A stretch of DNA of 17,511 nucleotides, from positions 1-17,511 of the forward strand of contig CAWDMN010000103.1 of assembly GCA_963803155.1 (NCBI GenBank), written 5' to 3'. Shown here in pieces: positions 1 to 7,049 of this stretch; positions within the stretch are counted from its first letter, which is position 1, and each line of letters opens with the position of its first letter. This DNA is from CAWDMN01 sp963803155 (GTDB taxonomy: Bacteria; Acidobacteriota; Terriglobia; Versatilivoradales; Versatilivoraceae). The position numbers and the translations under genes were made by a program. A model generated the notes under the pieces. It was not told the DNA's origin. It did not search any database and was given only the letters and a program-made list of their open reading frames with translations.

Positions 1-287
1 ACCCACTCTTTCCTTGCAGCGCCGCGATTTACCTCAAAGAGAAAATCTTTCAAAGGTTTGCAGTATCCCGAAGCAATTTCACAAAAAAGATCCTGTGTTT
101 CAGAATAGATCAGGCCGGAGGAGGCATGAAAATGCTTTGCTGGTTCCAGGTGAATGCCTGCTTCTCCTCTCTTCAGGATATCGTCAAAAACTTGTTCAAT
201 TTCGCAGTCAAAAGGATCCTTTGCATTGCCAACAGATTTCCTTGTTTGTTCGTGGGGGGGGAACATTTGTTTATTTTCTGGATTCAT
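1..287 (-). CDS. 5' part of an unrecognised protein gene, cut by the window edge
   Basis: An open minus-strand frame runs from an ATG at 287-285 to base 1 without a stop, about 95 codons. The start reads MNPENKQMFPPHEQTRKSVG. It is followed by KDPFDCEIEQVFDDILKRGE and, towards the edge, by HLEPAKHFHASSGLIYSE and GYCKPLKDFLFEV. The composition looks like a soluble, mostly helical, charged protein, with no signal peptide or membrane segment in the visible part. A second ATG (264-262) lies eight codons in. Neither ATG has a strong Shine-Dalgarno sequence; a weak GAG-containing stretch lies about 15 bases before the first. A run of eight C residues sits early in the coding strand (codons 9-12). 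I do not recognise the family. The coding call rests on the long stop-free frame and natural amino-acid composition. The plus-strand frames over the same bases look like shadows. Confidence 0.6.
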   Translation of the reverse strand, partial: MNPENKQMFPPHEQTRKSVGNAKDPFDCEIEQVFDDILKRGEAGIHLEPAKHFHASSGLIYSETQDLFCEIASGYCKPLKDFLFEVNRGAARKEW

Positions 288-559
288 AAGTTTAGTTGAT
301 GTGCTCTTTGACATTAAATATGAACCCAGACCTTTAAGTGATCAAAGGATTCGGGGTTCATTCGAATAGATGGAGTCAACAATCCTTCTTCATTTAGTTT
401 CCTGAACCTCCCGACGAGTTTTCCGCATAAAGGCATAGAGGATAATGTTGGCTCAACAATTTTGGGCCCGCGCAGATTGGCGGACGGCCCCTCGAATTAT
501 CATAGGGATGTTTTTTCTAAGATATAACTCCACGCCAAAATCGGCAGGTTCATAATGGT

Positions 560-659
560 TTGATACCCTAAAGCAGAAAAACACCCTCAATATCATAAGA
601 ATCGTTTGCAATTGATTTGCCAGACATGGGGGGGGGAACCTGTCCTGGGGAACTTTCAT
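560..659 (-). pseudogene. Possible decayed, frameshifted copy of the 5' end of the left-edge gene
   Basis: On the minus strand an ATG at 659-657 opens MKVPQDRFPPP and then meets a run of nine C residues (628-636). In the frame one base removed, the sequence continues MSGKSIANDSYDIEGVF and then reaches TAG. This resembles the left-edge gene in the same order: MN-PENKQMFPP, then a C run, then KSVGNAKDPFDCEIEQVF. DNA blocks also match, notably the C run, GCAAAnGATnCTTnTGA and GTTTTT. Further on, HYEPAD (in yet another frame) resembles HLEPAK. The alignment needs several gaps and a frame change, so it could be chance. If it is real, it is a nonfunctional remnant of a duplication. Confidence 0.3.
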
Positions 660-992
660 GGAATGAGCAAATGGAGTCTAGACCGCCATTCCTCTTCAAA
701 TATGCCAGTACGACAATCCGCAACGGATTGCAATATTGAAATCCGGGGGAAAAGAACAAAACTATGGCGACCCAAAAGGGTCTGGAGTATGCTTAAATAG
801 GGAACTCAAAAGAGCAATTATTAGAAGCAAAATGAATTGGGCTCTTTTCCCCCAAGTGGGTGAATTGCCGCAGAAAGACGATGCGCGTAGTTTCCATTCA
901 AGTCCTTCAACGATCAGCAATTATGAGCCTTAGATAATCAGTTTATCTTTGGTAAGGAGTATGCACACAATTCACAGCTTAGGGGAAAGATG

Positions 993-1049
993 CTCCCGTT
1001 CACGCGGTGAAATTGTCTCATACTGAAAACACAGCTGGTGAACGGAGGG
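993..1049 (+). promoter_or_regulatory. uspA 5' leader with alternative hairpins that could mask the ribosome binding site
   Basis: The segment CCGTTCAC (996-1003) is the exact reverse complement of GTGAACGG (1038-1045), whose last two bases begin the Shine-Dalgarno GGAGGG (1044-1049). Allowing one bulged C, CTCC-C-GTTCAC (993-1003) pairs with GTGAACGGAG (1038-1047), covering most of that site. The same TTCAC (999-1003) can instead form a tight local hairpin with GTGAA (1007-1011) around a GCG loop. Two mutually exclusive folds are therefore visible. A regulatory role, such as temperature or ligand control, is inference only. Confidence 0.35.
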
Positions 1050-1053
1050 ATTC

Positions 1054-1518
1054 ATGATCGAAATCAAAAGGATTTTGGTTCCAACTGACTTTTCCGATTA
1101 TTCTCGTTATGCTCTGCGTTATGCGAAAGCTTTTGCACAATCGTTCCAGGCGCAGCTGATCTTAATGCATTGCTGCGAACATTCGGTTTTAGGAGCGGGA
1201 ACGGAAGCTTATCACTTCTCCGTGCCGGAGTACATTGCCAAGGTGGAGGAGAACGAAAAGTCTGCATTAGAGGAACTGGGGGCTGATCTTGTCGCCCAGG
1301 GATTTAATGTGATTCCAGTCTTTGCAGTGGGAGCGGCTCCCACCGCCATTGTTGAAGCGGCCATCGAACATGATGTGGATATGATCATCATCGCCACGCA
1401 TGGACGGACGGGATTCAGCCACATGGTTTTTGGGTCGACCGCGGAAAAAGTGGTGCGCTTATCTCCTTGTCCGGTTTTGACGGTAAAGAATCCGGAACAT
1501 GATTTTGTAAAGTCCTGA
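1054..1518 (+). CDS. Universal stress protein, UspA family
   Basis: This is a cytosolic, single-domain universal stress protein of 154 residues, the usual length for the family. It has the alpha/beta Rossmann-like fold used for ATP binding or dimerisation under stress. The N-terminal strand KRILVPTDFSDYS carries the conserved Asp. The C-terminal signature ATHGRTGFSHMVFGSTAEKV matches the nucleotide-binding motif G-x2-G-x9-G-S/T, with Ala in place of the first Gly. It is followed by SPCPVLTVK, a standard family ending. The start is fixed by a good GGAGGG five bases upstream. The gene precedes an oxidoreductase operon on the same strand with a 118-bp gap, so co-transcription is possible. Biological specificity cannot be read from the sequence. 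Confidence 0.93.
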   Translation: MIEIKRILVPTDFSDYSRYALRYAKAFAQSFQAQLILMHCCEHSVLGAGTEAYHFSVPEYIAKVEENEKSALEELGADLVAQGFNVIPVFAVGAAPTAIVEAAIEHDVDMIIIATHGRTGFSHMVFGSTAEKVVRLSPCPVLTVKNPEHDFVKS

Positions 1519-1636
1519 TGGATCGATATCAGTGTTTTTGGAGCAGGGAAGCAAAGAGAGGAAGCTGCAAAGGCGCGGTAAAGCCAGATCTTGAGAGATG
1601 CCCGCAAAAATCAGACATCAAATCAAGGGGGACCGA

Positions 1637-1897
1637 ATGGGTATGGAAAGCGGTCAACGGAAAGAAGAGCGCGGCAGGGTGGAGATCGATGGCCACGATT
1701 GCAAAGGATGTGGCTTATGTGTCGCTGCTTGTCCGGTGAAAGTTATAGGTTTTTCTGAGAAGTTGAATGCGCAGGGATACAGGCCGGCCATATATGAAGG
1801 AAGCGGCTGTACCGGTTGTGGTATTTGCTTTTATGTATGTCCTGAACCCGGCGCTATCACGGTATTTAGAGCGGAGAAGGTTGTGGCTTCATCGTAG
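1637..1897 (+). CDS. 2-oxoacid:ferredoxin oxidoreductase delta subunit (2x[4Fe-4S] ferredoxin)
   Basis: A small iron-sulfur protein of 86 residues that would carry electrons from the catalytic subunits to ferredoxin. Two clusters are visible: CKGCGLCVAACP (Cys 22, 25, 28, 32) and CTGCGICFYVCPEP (Cys 58, 61, 64, 68). Both have the C-x2-C-x2-C-x3-C-P pattern, and the CPEPGAI ending is typical of KorD/VorD-type subunits. I chose the ATG at 1637 because AAGGGGG lies about six bases upstream. An in-frame ATG at 1598 would add 13 residues but has only a weak site. The alpha subunit gene follows nine bases later, so the two are clearly in one operon. A lone ferredoxin is the alternative, but the context argues for a complex subunit. 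Confidence 0.9.
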   Translation: MGMESGQRKEERGRVEIDGHDCKGCGLCVAACPVKVIGFSEKLNAQGYRPAIYEGSGCTGCGICFYVCPEPGAITVFRAEKVVASS

Positions 1898-1906
1898 CCT
1901 GAACCA

Positions 1907-3019
1907 GTGGCGGATATTCCAATTCCGGAGTTCCTATCCATCATGACGAGAGAGTTGATAAAGGGAAATGTTGCAGTGGTCAAAGGGGCGATTTTGGCGG
2001 GTTGTCGAGCTTATTATGGCTACCCCATCACTCCCGCCAGTGAAATTGCCGAAGCAGCCGCCTATTATTTGCCCCAAGTCGGGGGCACTTTTGTGCAAGC
2101 GGAAAGCGAAGTTGCCGCAATCAACATGGTATACGGTGCTTCCTGTACGGGAACCCGCTCCATGACAGCCTCCTCAGGACCTGGAATAAGCTTGATGCAG
2201 GAAGGGATTTCCTATCTGGCTGGAGCGCAATTGCCTGCGGTGATTGTCGACATCATGCGGGCCGGTCCGGGATTGGGCAACTTGGGACCCGAACAGAGTG
2301 ATTATTTCCAAATCGTAAAAGGTGGAGGCCACGGCAGCTATCACAACATTGTTCTCGCCCCCAACTCACCGCAGGAAATGTGCGACTTCGCGCTGCAGGC
2401 TTTTGAAATTGCGGATCGATTCCGCAATCCCGTGGTTATTTTGACGGATGGCTTTGTCGGGCAGATGATGGAACCTGTTGAGTTTCCACAAGTAGCATTG
2501 GAACCGCCGGTGCAGGGATGGGCTGTCCAAGGCAATGCGGAAACCAGGTCCAATCTGATCAGTTCCATTTTCCTGCAACATGAAATCTTTGAAAAGCATG
2601 TTTTGGAATTGGAAGAGAAATACGCCGTTGCGCAGCAGTACTGTACATCCCATGAGACCTATCGGGTCGAAGATGCCGAAATAGTCCTGGTGGGATATGG
2701 AATTGTCTCCCGCGTTTTGCGGACATTGGTGGATATGGGCCGAGCCTCCGGCATAAAATTGGGCCTATTGCGCCCGATCTCCCTCTGGCCTTTTCCTCAG
2801 GCGAGTTTTCGAGGATTGGCGGAACAGGGTAAACGATTCTTGGTGGTGGAATTAAGCTGGGGACAAATGGTGGAGGATGTTCGTCTGGCCGTGGGCGAGA
2901 AGGCTCCGGTTCATTTTTATGGGCGGAAGGGCGGAGTAGTGCCCACTCCGGAAGAAATTATGAACATTGTTCGAAACCTCGCGTCCCGTGAGAAATCAAT
3001 TGAATTGGTGATTCATTAG
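1907..3019 (+). CDS. vorB: 2-oxoacid:ferredoxin oxidoreductase alpha subunit (VorB/KorA type)
   Basis: Catalytic alpha subunit of a thiamine-diphosphate 2-oxoacid:ferredoxin oxidoreductase, which decarboxylates a 2-oxoacid and makes an acyl-CoA. The opening RELIKGNVAVVKGAILAGCR, then GYPITPASEI (residues 38-47), the QAESEVAAINMVYGAS segment and MTASSGPGISLMQEG are family hallmarks of domain I. The C-terminal half (about 255-360) is the transketolase C-terminal-like domain. The length fits the 350-380 residue VorB/KorA form, not the long KorA fused to a gamma domain. The annotated start is GTG at 1907. An ATG at 1943 is the alternative and begins exactly at the conserved region; neither has a clear ribosome binding site. 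The substrate (branched-chain 2-oxoacid or 2-oxoglutarate) cannot be settled here. Confidence 0.92.
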   Translation: MADIPIPEFLSIMTRELIKGNVAVVKGAILAGCRAYYGYPITPASEIAEAAAYYLPQVGGTFVQAESEVAAINMVYGASCTGTRSMTASSGPGISLMQEGISYLAGAQLPAVIVDIMRAGPGLGNLGPEQSDYFQIVKGGGHGSYHNIVLAPNSPQEMCDFALQAFEIADRFRNPVVILTDGFVGQMMEPVEFPQVALEPPVQGWAVQGNAETRSNLISSIFLQHEIFEKHVLELEEKYAVAQQYCTSHETYRVEDAEIVLVGYGIVSRVLRTLVDMGRASGIKLGLLRPISLWPFPQASFRGLAEQGKRFLVVELSWGQMVEDVRLAVGEKAPVHFYGRKGGVVPTPEEIMNIVRNLASREKSIELVIH

Positions 3020-3135
3020 GCCCATGGAAGAAATGGCAAGAGTAACGTGAGTGGAATCTTTTTCTCGGGTAAAGACTGGAATCAGATTTTGAATGAATTG
3101 AGGATATTTTGTGTAATGCACAATGAGAAAATATC

Positions 3136-4569
3136 ATGCTAAAAATCAGCCATCAAAAACCCAAAAGCTTCTATGCCGATTTTTCGCGCAAAGAAGGAGA
3201 TCAACACCTCACCCACTACTGTCCAGGCTGTGGACATGGAGTCCTGCATAAATTAATCGCGGAAGCCATCGATGATTTCGGCTTGCAGGATCGAACCATC
3301 CTGATTAGTCCGGTGGGTTGTTCAGTTTTCGCCTTCCATTATTTTGATGTTGGGAATGTCCAGGCGGCGCATGGGCGGGCCACTGCGGTCGCCACCGGCA
3401 TTAAGCGCAGTAGGCCGGAAAGTATTGTGATTAGTTATCAGGGTGATGGTGATCTGGCGGCAATTGGGACGGCTGAAATCATCCATGCAGCCAATCGTGG
3501 AGAGAATTTCACAGCGTTTTTTGTGAATAATGCCATCTACGGAATGACTGGCGGACAAATGGCGCCGACTTCCGTGCTCGGACAAAAAACCAATACCACA
3601 CCCTTTGGTCGCAATGCATCACGGGAGGGATTCCCTTTGCGGGTTTGCGAAATGCTTAGCACACTGGATGGTCCCACGTATATTGAGAGGGTGGCTCTAA
3701 CGGGGCCAAAAACCAATATGAAGGCTCGTCAAGCAGTTCGAAAAGCTATCCGGAATCAGGTGGAAAACCGCGGATTTTCGCTCGTTGAAGTACTTTCCTC
3801 TTGCCCCACGGGATGGAAAGTAAAGCCGGAAAAAGCCTATCGCTGGATTGAGGAGGTCATGATTCCTACCTTCCCGCTCGGTGTATTCAAGGATGTGTCC
3901 GCGGAACGTGAAAATCATGCCCTGCAGACTCCTATCATGCTTGAAAGCTCCATCCCCGAAATTCTTGAAATTCAGAGGGCTGAGGAGGAAGAGAATTCTA
4001 CAAATCGGATGAATATGCCCGATTTTGATTTGAAGGAGATCAAAGTCGCTGGATTTGGAGGTCAAGGAGTTCTCTACTTGGGAGTACTGATGGCAACGGC
4101 CGGAATGATGGAAGGTTTGAGGACAAGCTGGCTTCCCTCTTACGGCCCGGAAATGCGCGGAGGAACAGCCAACTGTAATGTCGTTTTTTCGACAAAGGAA
4201 ATTGGCACTCCCCTGGTGGAATATCCTGATGTATTGATCGCGTTGAATGGACCTTCCTTGGATCGTTTTCAGAATAAGGTCAAAGAGGGAGGCCAAATCA
4301 TATACGATAGTACGCTGATTTCTCAAGACGGACAGCAAATCAGAAGTGGAGCCTTGGGGGTCCCCTTGAGCCGGCTGGCACATGATCTCGGAGAACCGAA
4401 GGTGTCTAACCTGGTTGCCCTGGGCGCCTTGCTGGGACGGAGCAACTTTTTATCCGCGGAGATCATTGATCGGGCTATTGATGAGACTCTCGAGAAGGAA
4501 AATTTACGGGCGGTGAACAAGAAGGCGTTGCGGGCCGGATTTGCTTTTGCCAGAGAAGCCGGGAATTAA
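3136..4569 (+). CDS. 2-oxoacid:ferredoxin oxidoreductase, fused beta (TPP-binding) and gamma subunits
   Basis: A 477-residue protein joining two subunits that are usually separate. Residues 1 to about 250 are the beta subunit. They contain CPGCGHG (29-35), VGCSVFA (Cys 62) and SSCPTG (Cys 223), which together supply the four cluster Cys expected from the Sulfolobus-type enzyme. The thiamine-diphosphate/Mg motif runs from GDGD (103-106) to NN (131-132). Residues from about 300 are the gamma subunit, with GFGGQG (306-311) and SYGPEMRGGTANC. A charged linker (about 265-300) separates them. It lies 116 bp after the alpha gene on the same strand, with only a weak ribosome binding site. There is no frameshift at the join, so the fusion is real in this sequence. 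Confidence 0.92.
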   Translation: MLKISHQKPKSFYADFSRKEGDQHLTHYCPGCGHGVLHKLIAEAIDDFGLQDRTILISPVGCSVFAFHYFDVGNVQAAHGRATAVATGIKRSRPESIVISYQGDGDLAAIGTAEIIHAANRGENFTAFFVNNAIYGMTGGQMAPTSVLGQKTNTTPFGRNASREGFPLRVCEMLSTLDGPTYIERVALTGPKTNMKARQAVRKAIRNQVENRGFSLVEVLSSCPTGWKVKPEKAYRWIEEVMIPTFPLGVFKDVSAERENHALQTPIMLESSIPEILEIQRAEEEENSTNRMNMPDFDLKEIKVAGFGGQGVLYLGVLMATAGMMEGLRTSWLPSYGPEMRGGTANCNVVFSTKEIGTPLVEYPDVLIALNGPSLDRFQNKVKEGGQIIYDSTLISQDGQQIRSGALGVPLSRLAHDLGEPKVSNLVALGALLGRSNFLSAEIIDRAIDETLEKENLRAVNKKALRAGFAFAREAGN

Positions 4570-4660
4570 TTCCCTCGTTGGCGATTCAAGATTGTTTTTG
4601 GGATTTGCAAAGCTGCACTTTTTATATTTTTTTTCATTTGATGAAGGAGATGCATTCAGG

Positions 4661-5515
4661 ATGAGCGAAATTCATCGAGCAGGAGTCATTGGCGGAGGCA
4701 CCATGGGGCAGGGGATTGCATCCTTCCTGGCGCAATCGGGCATAGAGGTGGTCCTTTGTGAAAAGAATGAGGAATTGGCTGAGGCGGCTCGGAAAAAGAT
4801 CTCGGACATGTTTGATTATGAAATTAGTCGATGGGCTTTAACTGCAGGAGATAAGCGGGCGCTGATGAAGAAGATTACTTACACTTCAGACTTGCGCCAG
4901 TTAGGCACATTCCCCATCATCATCGAGGCCGTGCCAGAGGATTCATCCCTGAAAGTTTCAATTTTCCAGGAGCTTGCCGAGATCTGCCAACCAGAGACCA
5001 TTTTTGTCACCAACTCTTCGACATTAAGTATTACGGAAATGTCCACACACATCCCCCGCCGGGAGCGTTATATTGGCGTGCATTTCATGAATCCGGTGAC
5101 CAAAACCCGTTTGGTGGAGCTGATTCGGGGTTTGCACACTTCTGACGATACCTATCAAACTGTCCGGCAATTTCTGGTCGGATTGGGCAAAACACCCATT
5201 GAAGTTTATGAGTCTCCCGGATATGTGACCACCCGGGTTATGCTGCCCATGATTAACGAAGCAATGCAGGTGGTGATGGAGGGCGTGGCCAGCGCGGAGG
5301 ATGTCGATACGGCAATGAAATTAGGCTATAACATGGAACTGGGACCTCTAGCTTTGGCTGACCGGATGGGCCTCGATGAATTGCTGAAGTGGATGGAACA
5401 TCTTTTCCGGGAGCTGGGAGATTTAAAGTACCGACCCTGTCCGATCTTGCGTCAAAAGGTGCGAGCCGGGCATTTGGGCATGAAAAGCGGAAAAGGATTC
5501 TTCGAATACAAGTGA
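4661..5515 (+). CDS. hbd: 3-hydroxyacyl-CoA (3-hydroxybutyryl-CoA) dehydrogenase
   Basis: A soluble NAD(P)-dependent dehydrogenase of 284 residues, matching the single-function Hbd/PaaH length, that interconverts acetoacetyl-CoA-type and 3-hydroxyacyl-CoA esters. The N-terminal Rossmann motif is GVIGGGTMGQGIA (8-20). The catalytic Ser lies in NSSTLSIT (118-125), His is at 141 in GVHFMNP, and Glu at 153 in LVELI. The C-terminal domain ends in the usual MKSGKGFFEYK. The family's conserved Asn in the VNR motif is Thr here (VTTR, Thr 191), which is unusual. The frame is open 40 codons further upstream, but the start at 4661 is preferred because GAAGGAG lies 11-17 bases before it and homology begins there. 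The gene follows the oxidoreductase by 91 bp and fits a butyrate-type or beta-oxidation step. Confidence 0.9.
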   Translation: MSEIHRAGVIGGGTMGQGIASFLAQSGIEVVLCEKNEELAEAARKKISDMFDYEISRWALTAGDKRALMKKITYTSDLRQLGTFPIIIEAVPEDSSLKVSIFQELAEICQPETIFVTNSSTLSITEMSTHIPRRERYIGVHFMNPVTKTRLVELIRGLHTSDDTYQTVRQFLVGLGKTPIEVYESPGYVTTRVMLPMINEAMQVVMEGVASAEDVDTAMKLGYNMELGPLALADRMGLDELLKWMEHLFRELGDLKYRPCPILRQKVRAGHLGMKSGKGFFEYK

Positions 5516-5637
5516 AAGGGAAATCAAAGTTTGTGAGAGTCGTCCTGACTGGGCGAGTGATATAAGTCGATTGGGAGATGGGCTACTTGGCATTTCTGCT
5601 CTTGTTGTTGATGAATCACTCCACCAATTAGGAAAAA

Positions 5638-5666
5638 TTGAGCACATTATTTATTTGCCTTATTAA
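5638..5666 (+). promoter_or_regulatory. Candidate sigma-70 promoter for ackA
   Basis: TTGAGC (5638-5643) and TATTAA (5661-5666) are separated by 17 bases and lie about 40 bases before the ackA start, in an AT-rich stretch. This is a reasonable match to -35/-10 boxes. The 190-bp gap before ackA supports separate transcription from the dehydrogenase gene. Confidence 0.4.
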
Positions 5667-5705
5667 GAACCACCGCTAATCCCTATTTATTGAGAGGACT
5701 TAATA

Positions 5706-6941
5706 ATGAAGGTTCTAGTTTTGAATTGCGGCAGTTCTACGGTGAAATTCCAACTGATCGAAACCGATGCGGAATTAATCAATCAAAATCAAGACCGGAT
5801 TCTGGCCAAGGGGGCAGTCGAAAAAGTTGGTACTACCGAAGCCATCATTAAATATCAGGTGGGTAGCGCAAAACCGACAGTTTGCACAGCGGAGATATTG
5901 GAGCATCGATCCGCGATTTCCCAATGTATTGACCTTTTGCGCGGCGGTGACAACCCAGTGATCAAGGATCGGGCAGAAATTAGTGCAATTGGGCATCGGG
6001 TAGTCCATGGGGGCGAAAAGTTCAGCGGTTCCCGTTTGATGGATGAACAAATCGTCGCGGAGATCCGTGATTGCATTGAATTGGCGCCTTTGCATAATCC
6101 CCATAACCTGAAAGGGTATCAAGTCTGCAAGCAACTCCTCCCTGAGGTCCCACAAGTTGCCGTGTTCGATACGGCCTTCCACCAAACCATGCCTCCCTCC
6201 ACTTACTTGTACGGCTTGCCTTATGTGCTTTACCGCCGTCATCAGATTCGGCGTTACGGTTTCCATGGTACTTCGCATCGGTTTGTGGCATACCGGTTCC
6301 GTCAGATATTCAATCTGCAAAGGGAAGATGCCAATCTGATCACTTGTCACCTGGGAAATGGCGCCTCCATCTGTGCCATTGAAGCAGGCCGTTCAGTGGA
6401 CACTTCCATGGGATTTACGCCACTGGAGGGGCTAATCATGGGCAGCCGCTGTGGTGATCTGGATCCCGCGGTAGTTTTGCATATCATGGCAAAAGAGGAA
6501 ATTTCGAGTCATGAAGCCAATACTCTTCTGAATAAACACAGCGGACTGATCGGAATTTCCGGGGTCTCGAGCGACATGCGTGAATTGGAGGAGGAAGAGG
6601 CGAAGGGAAATGAGAAGGCCAAACTGGCCATCGACATGTTTTGCTACAGGGTTCGCAAATATATTGCGGCTTATTGTGGAGTCTTGGGCCGGGTCGATGG
6701 AGTGATATTTACGGGAGGAATCGGTGAAAACTCTTGCACGGTGCGGACTCGTAGCTGCGAACGGCTGGGTTTCTATGGCATGGAACTGGATACTGTCAAG
6801 AACCAACAGCTCAACCGGAAAGAAGGAGTCATTTCGACGGATAGCAGCCAGACTAAAATCTGTGTCATCCCCACCAATGAGGAATTGCTGATTGCCCGCG
6901 ACACCGTTCGTGCGGTGTTGGGTTTGCCGCAGCCCGCTTAA
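5706..6941 (+). CDS. ackA: Acetate kinase
   Basis: This cytosolic acetokinase of 411 residues converts acetyl phosphate plus ADP to acetate plus ATP. The opening VLVLNCGSSTVKFQL (3-17) is the family signature, with Asn 7. Other key positions follow the known enzyme: Arg 98 in GHRVVHGG, Asp 155 in FDTAFHQTMP, His 187 in YGFHGTSH, Arg 248 in GSRCGDLDP, and the Glu of TNEELLIARDT near the C-terminus. GVSSDMREL and FTGGIGENS are also typical. The start has GAGAGGA about ten bases upstream. Its place after the 2-oxoacid oxidoreductase and hydroxyacyl-CoA dehydrogenase fits fermentative ATP production. No phosphotransacetylase gene is adjacent. Butyrate kinase is a related alternative, but the HQTMPP and HGTSH motifs and the length favour acetate kinase. 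Confidence 0.95.
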   Translation: MKVLVLNCGSSTVKFQLIETDAELINQNQDRILAKGAVEKVGTTEAIIKYQVGSAKPTVCTAEILEHRSAISQCIDLLRGGDNPVIKDRAEISAIGHRVVHGGEKFSGSRLMDEQIVAEIRDCIELAPLHNPHNLKGYQVCKQLLPEVPQVAVFDTAFHQTMPPSTYLYGLPYVLYRRHQIRRYGFHGTSHRFVAYRFRQIFNLQREDANLITCHLGNGASICAIEAGRSVDTSMGFTPLEGLIMGSRCGDLDPAVVLHIMAKEEISSHEANTLLNKHSGLIGISGVSSDMRELEEEEAKGNEKAKLAIDMFCYRVRKYIAAYCGVLGRVDGVIFTGGIGENSCTVRTRSCERLGFYGMELDTVKNQQLNRKEGVISTDSSQTKICVIPTNEELLIARDTVRAVLGLPQPA

Positions 6942-6974
6942 GAAGACTCATTCATGAACTATGGAGAATTAAGG

Positions 6975-7009
6975 AAAGAGGGGCCAGCCATTCTGGTTGG
7001 CCCCTCTTT
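6975..7009. terminator. Bidirectional intrinsic terminator between convergent genes
   Basis: AAAGAGGGGCCA (6975-6986) is the exact reverse complement of TGGCCCCTCTTT (6998-7009). Pairing extends inward through GCCA/TGGT, counting one G-U pair, to a three-base loop (6991-6993), giving a 16-bp stem. The A-rich left edge and T-rich right edge let it work in both directions. It sits 33 bases after the ackA stop and about 40 bases from the end of the convergent peroxidase gene. Confidence 0.85.
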
Positions 7010-7049
7010 GGCGATCGGATCCCTGAGATTCTCCCTTGGCGCTATTCCG

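Larger units (their letters stand above)
288..1053. other. 766-bp stretch with no intact gene
   Basis: Every open frame here is short (under about 70 codons), lacks a ribosome binding site and has an unnatural composition. The stretch contains a possible decayed copy of the left-edge gene start (about 560-659, minus strand) and, at its right end, the leader of the universal stress protein gene. Apart from these I see no RNA gene, repeat array or mobile element. Confidence 0.6.

Noticed and set aside
3697..4383. 228-codon minus-strand frame
   Set aside because: Antisense shadow of the well-supported beta-gamma oxidoreductase gene.
5775..6350. 191-codon minus-strand frame
   Set aside because: Antisense shadow of acetate kinase, with no family-like segments.
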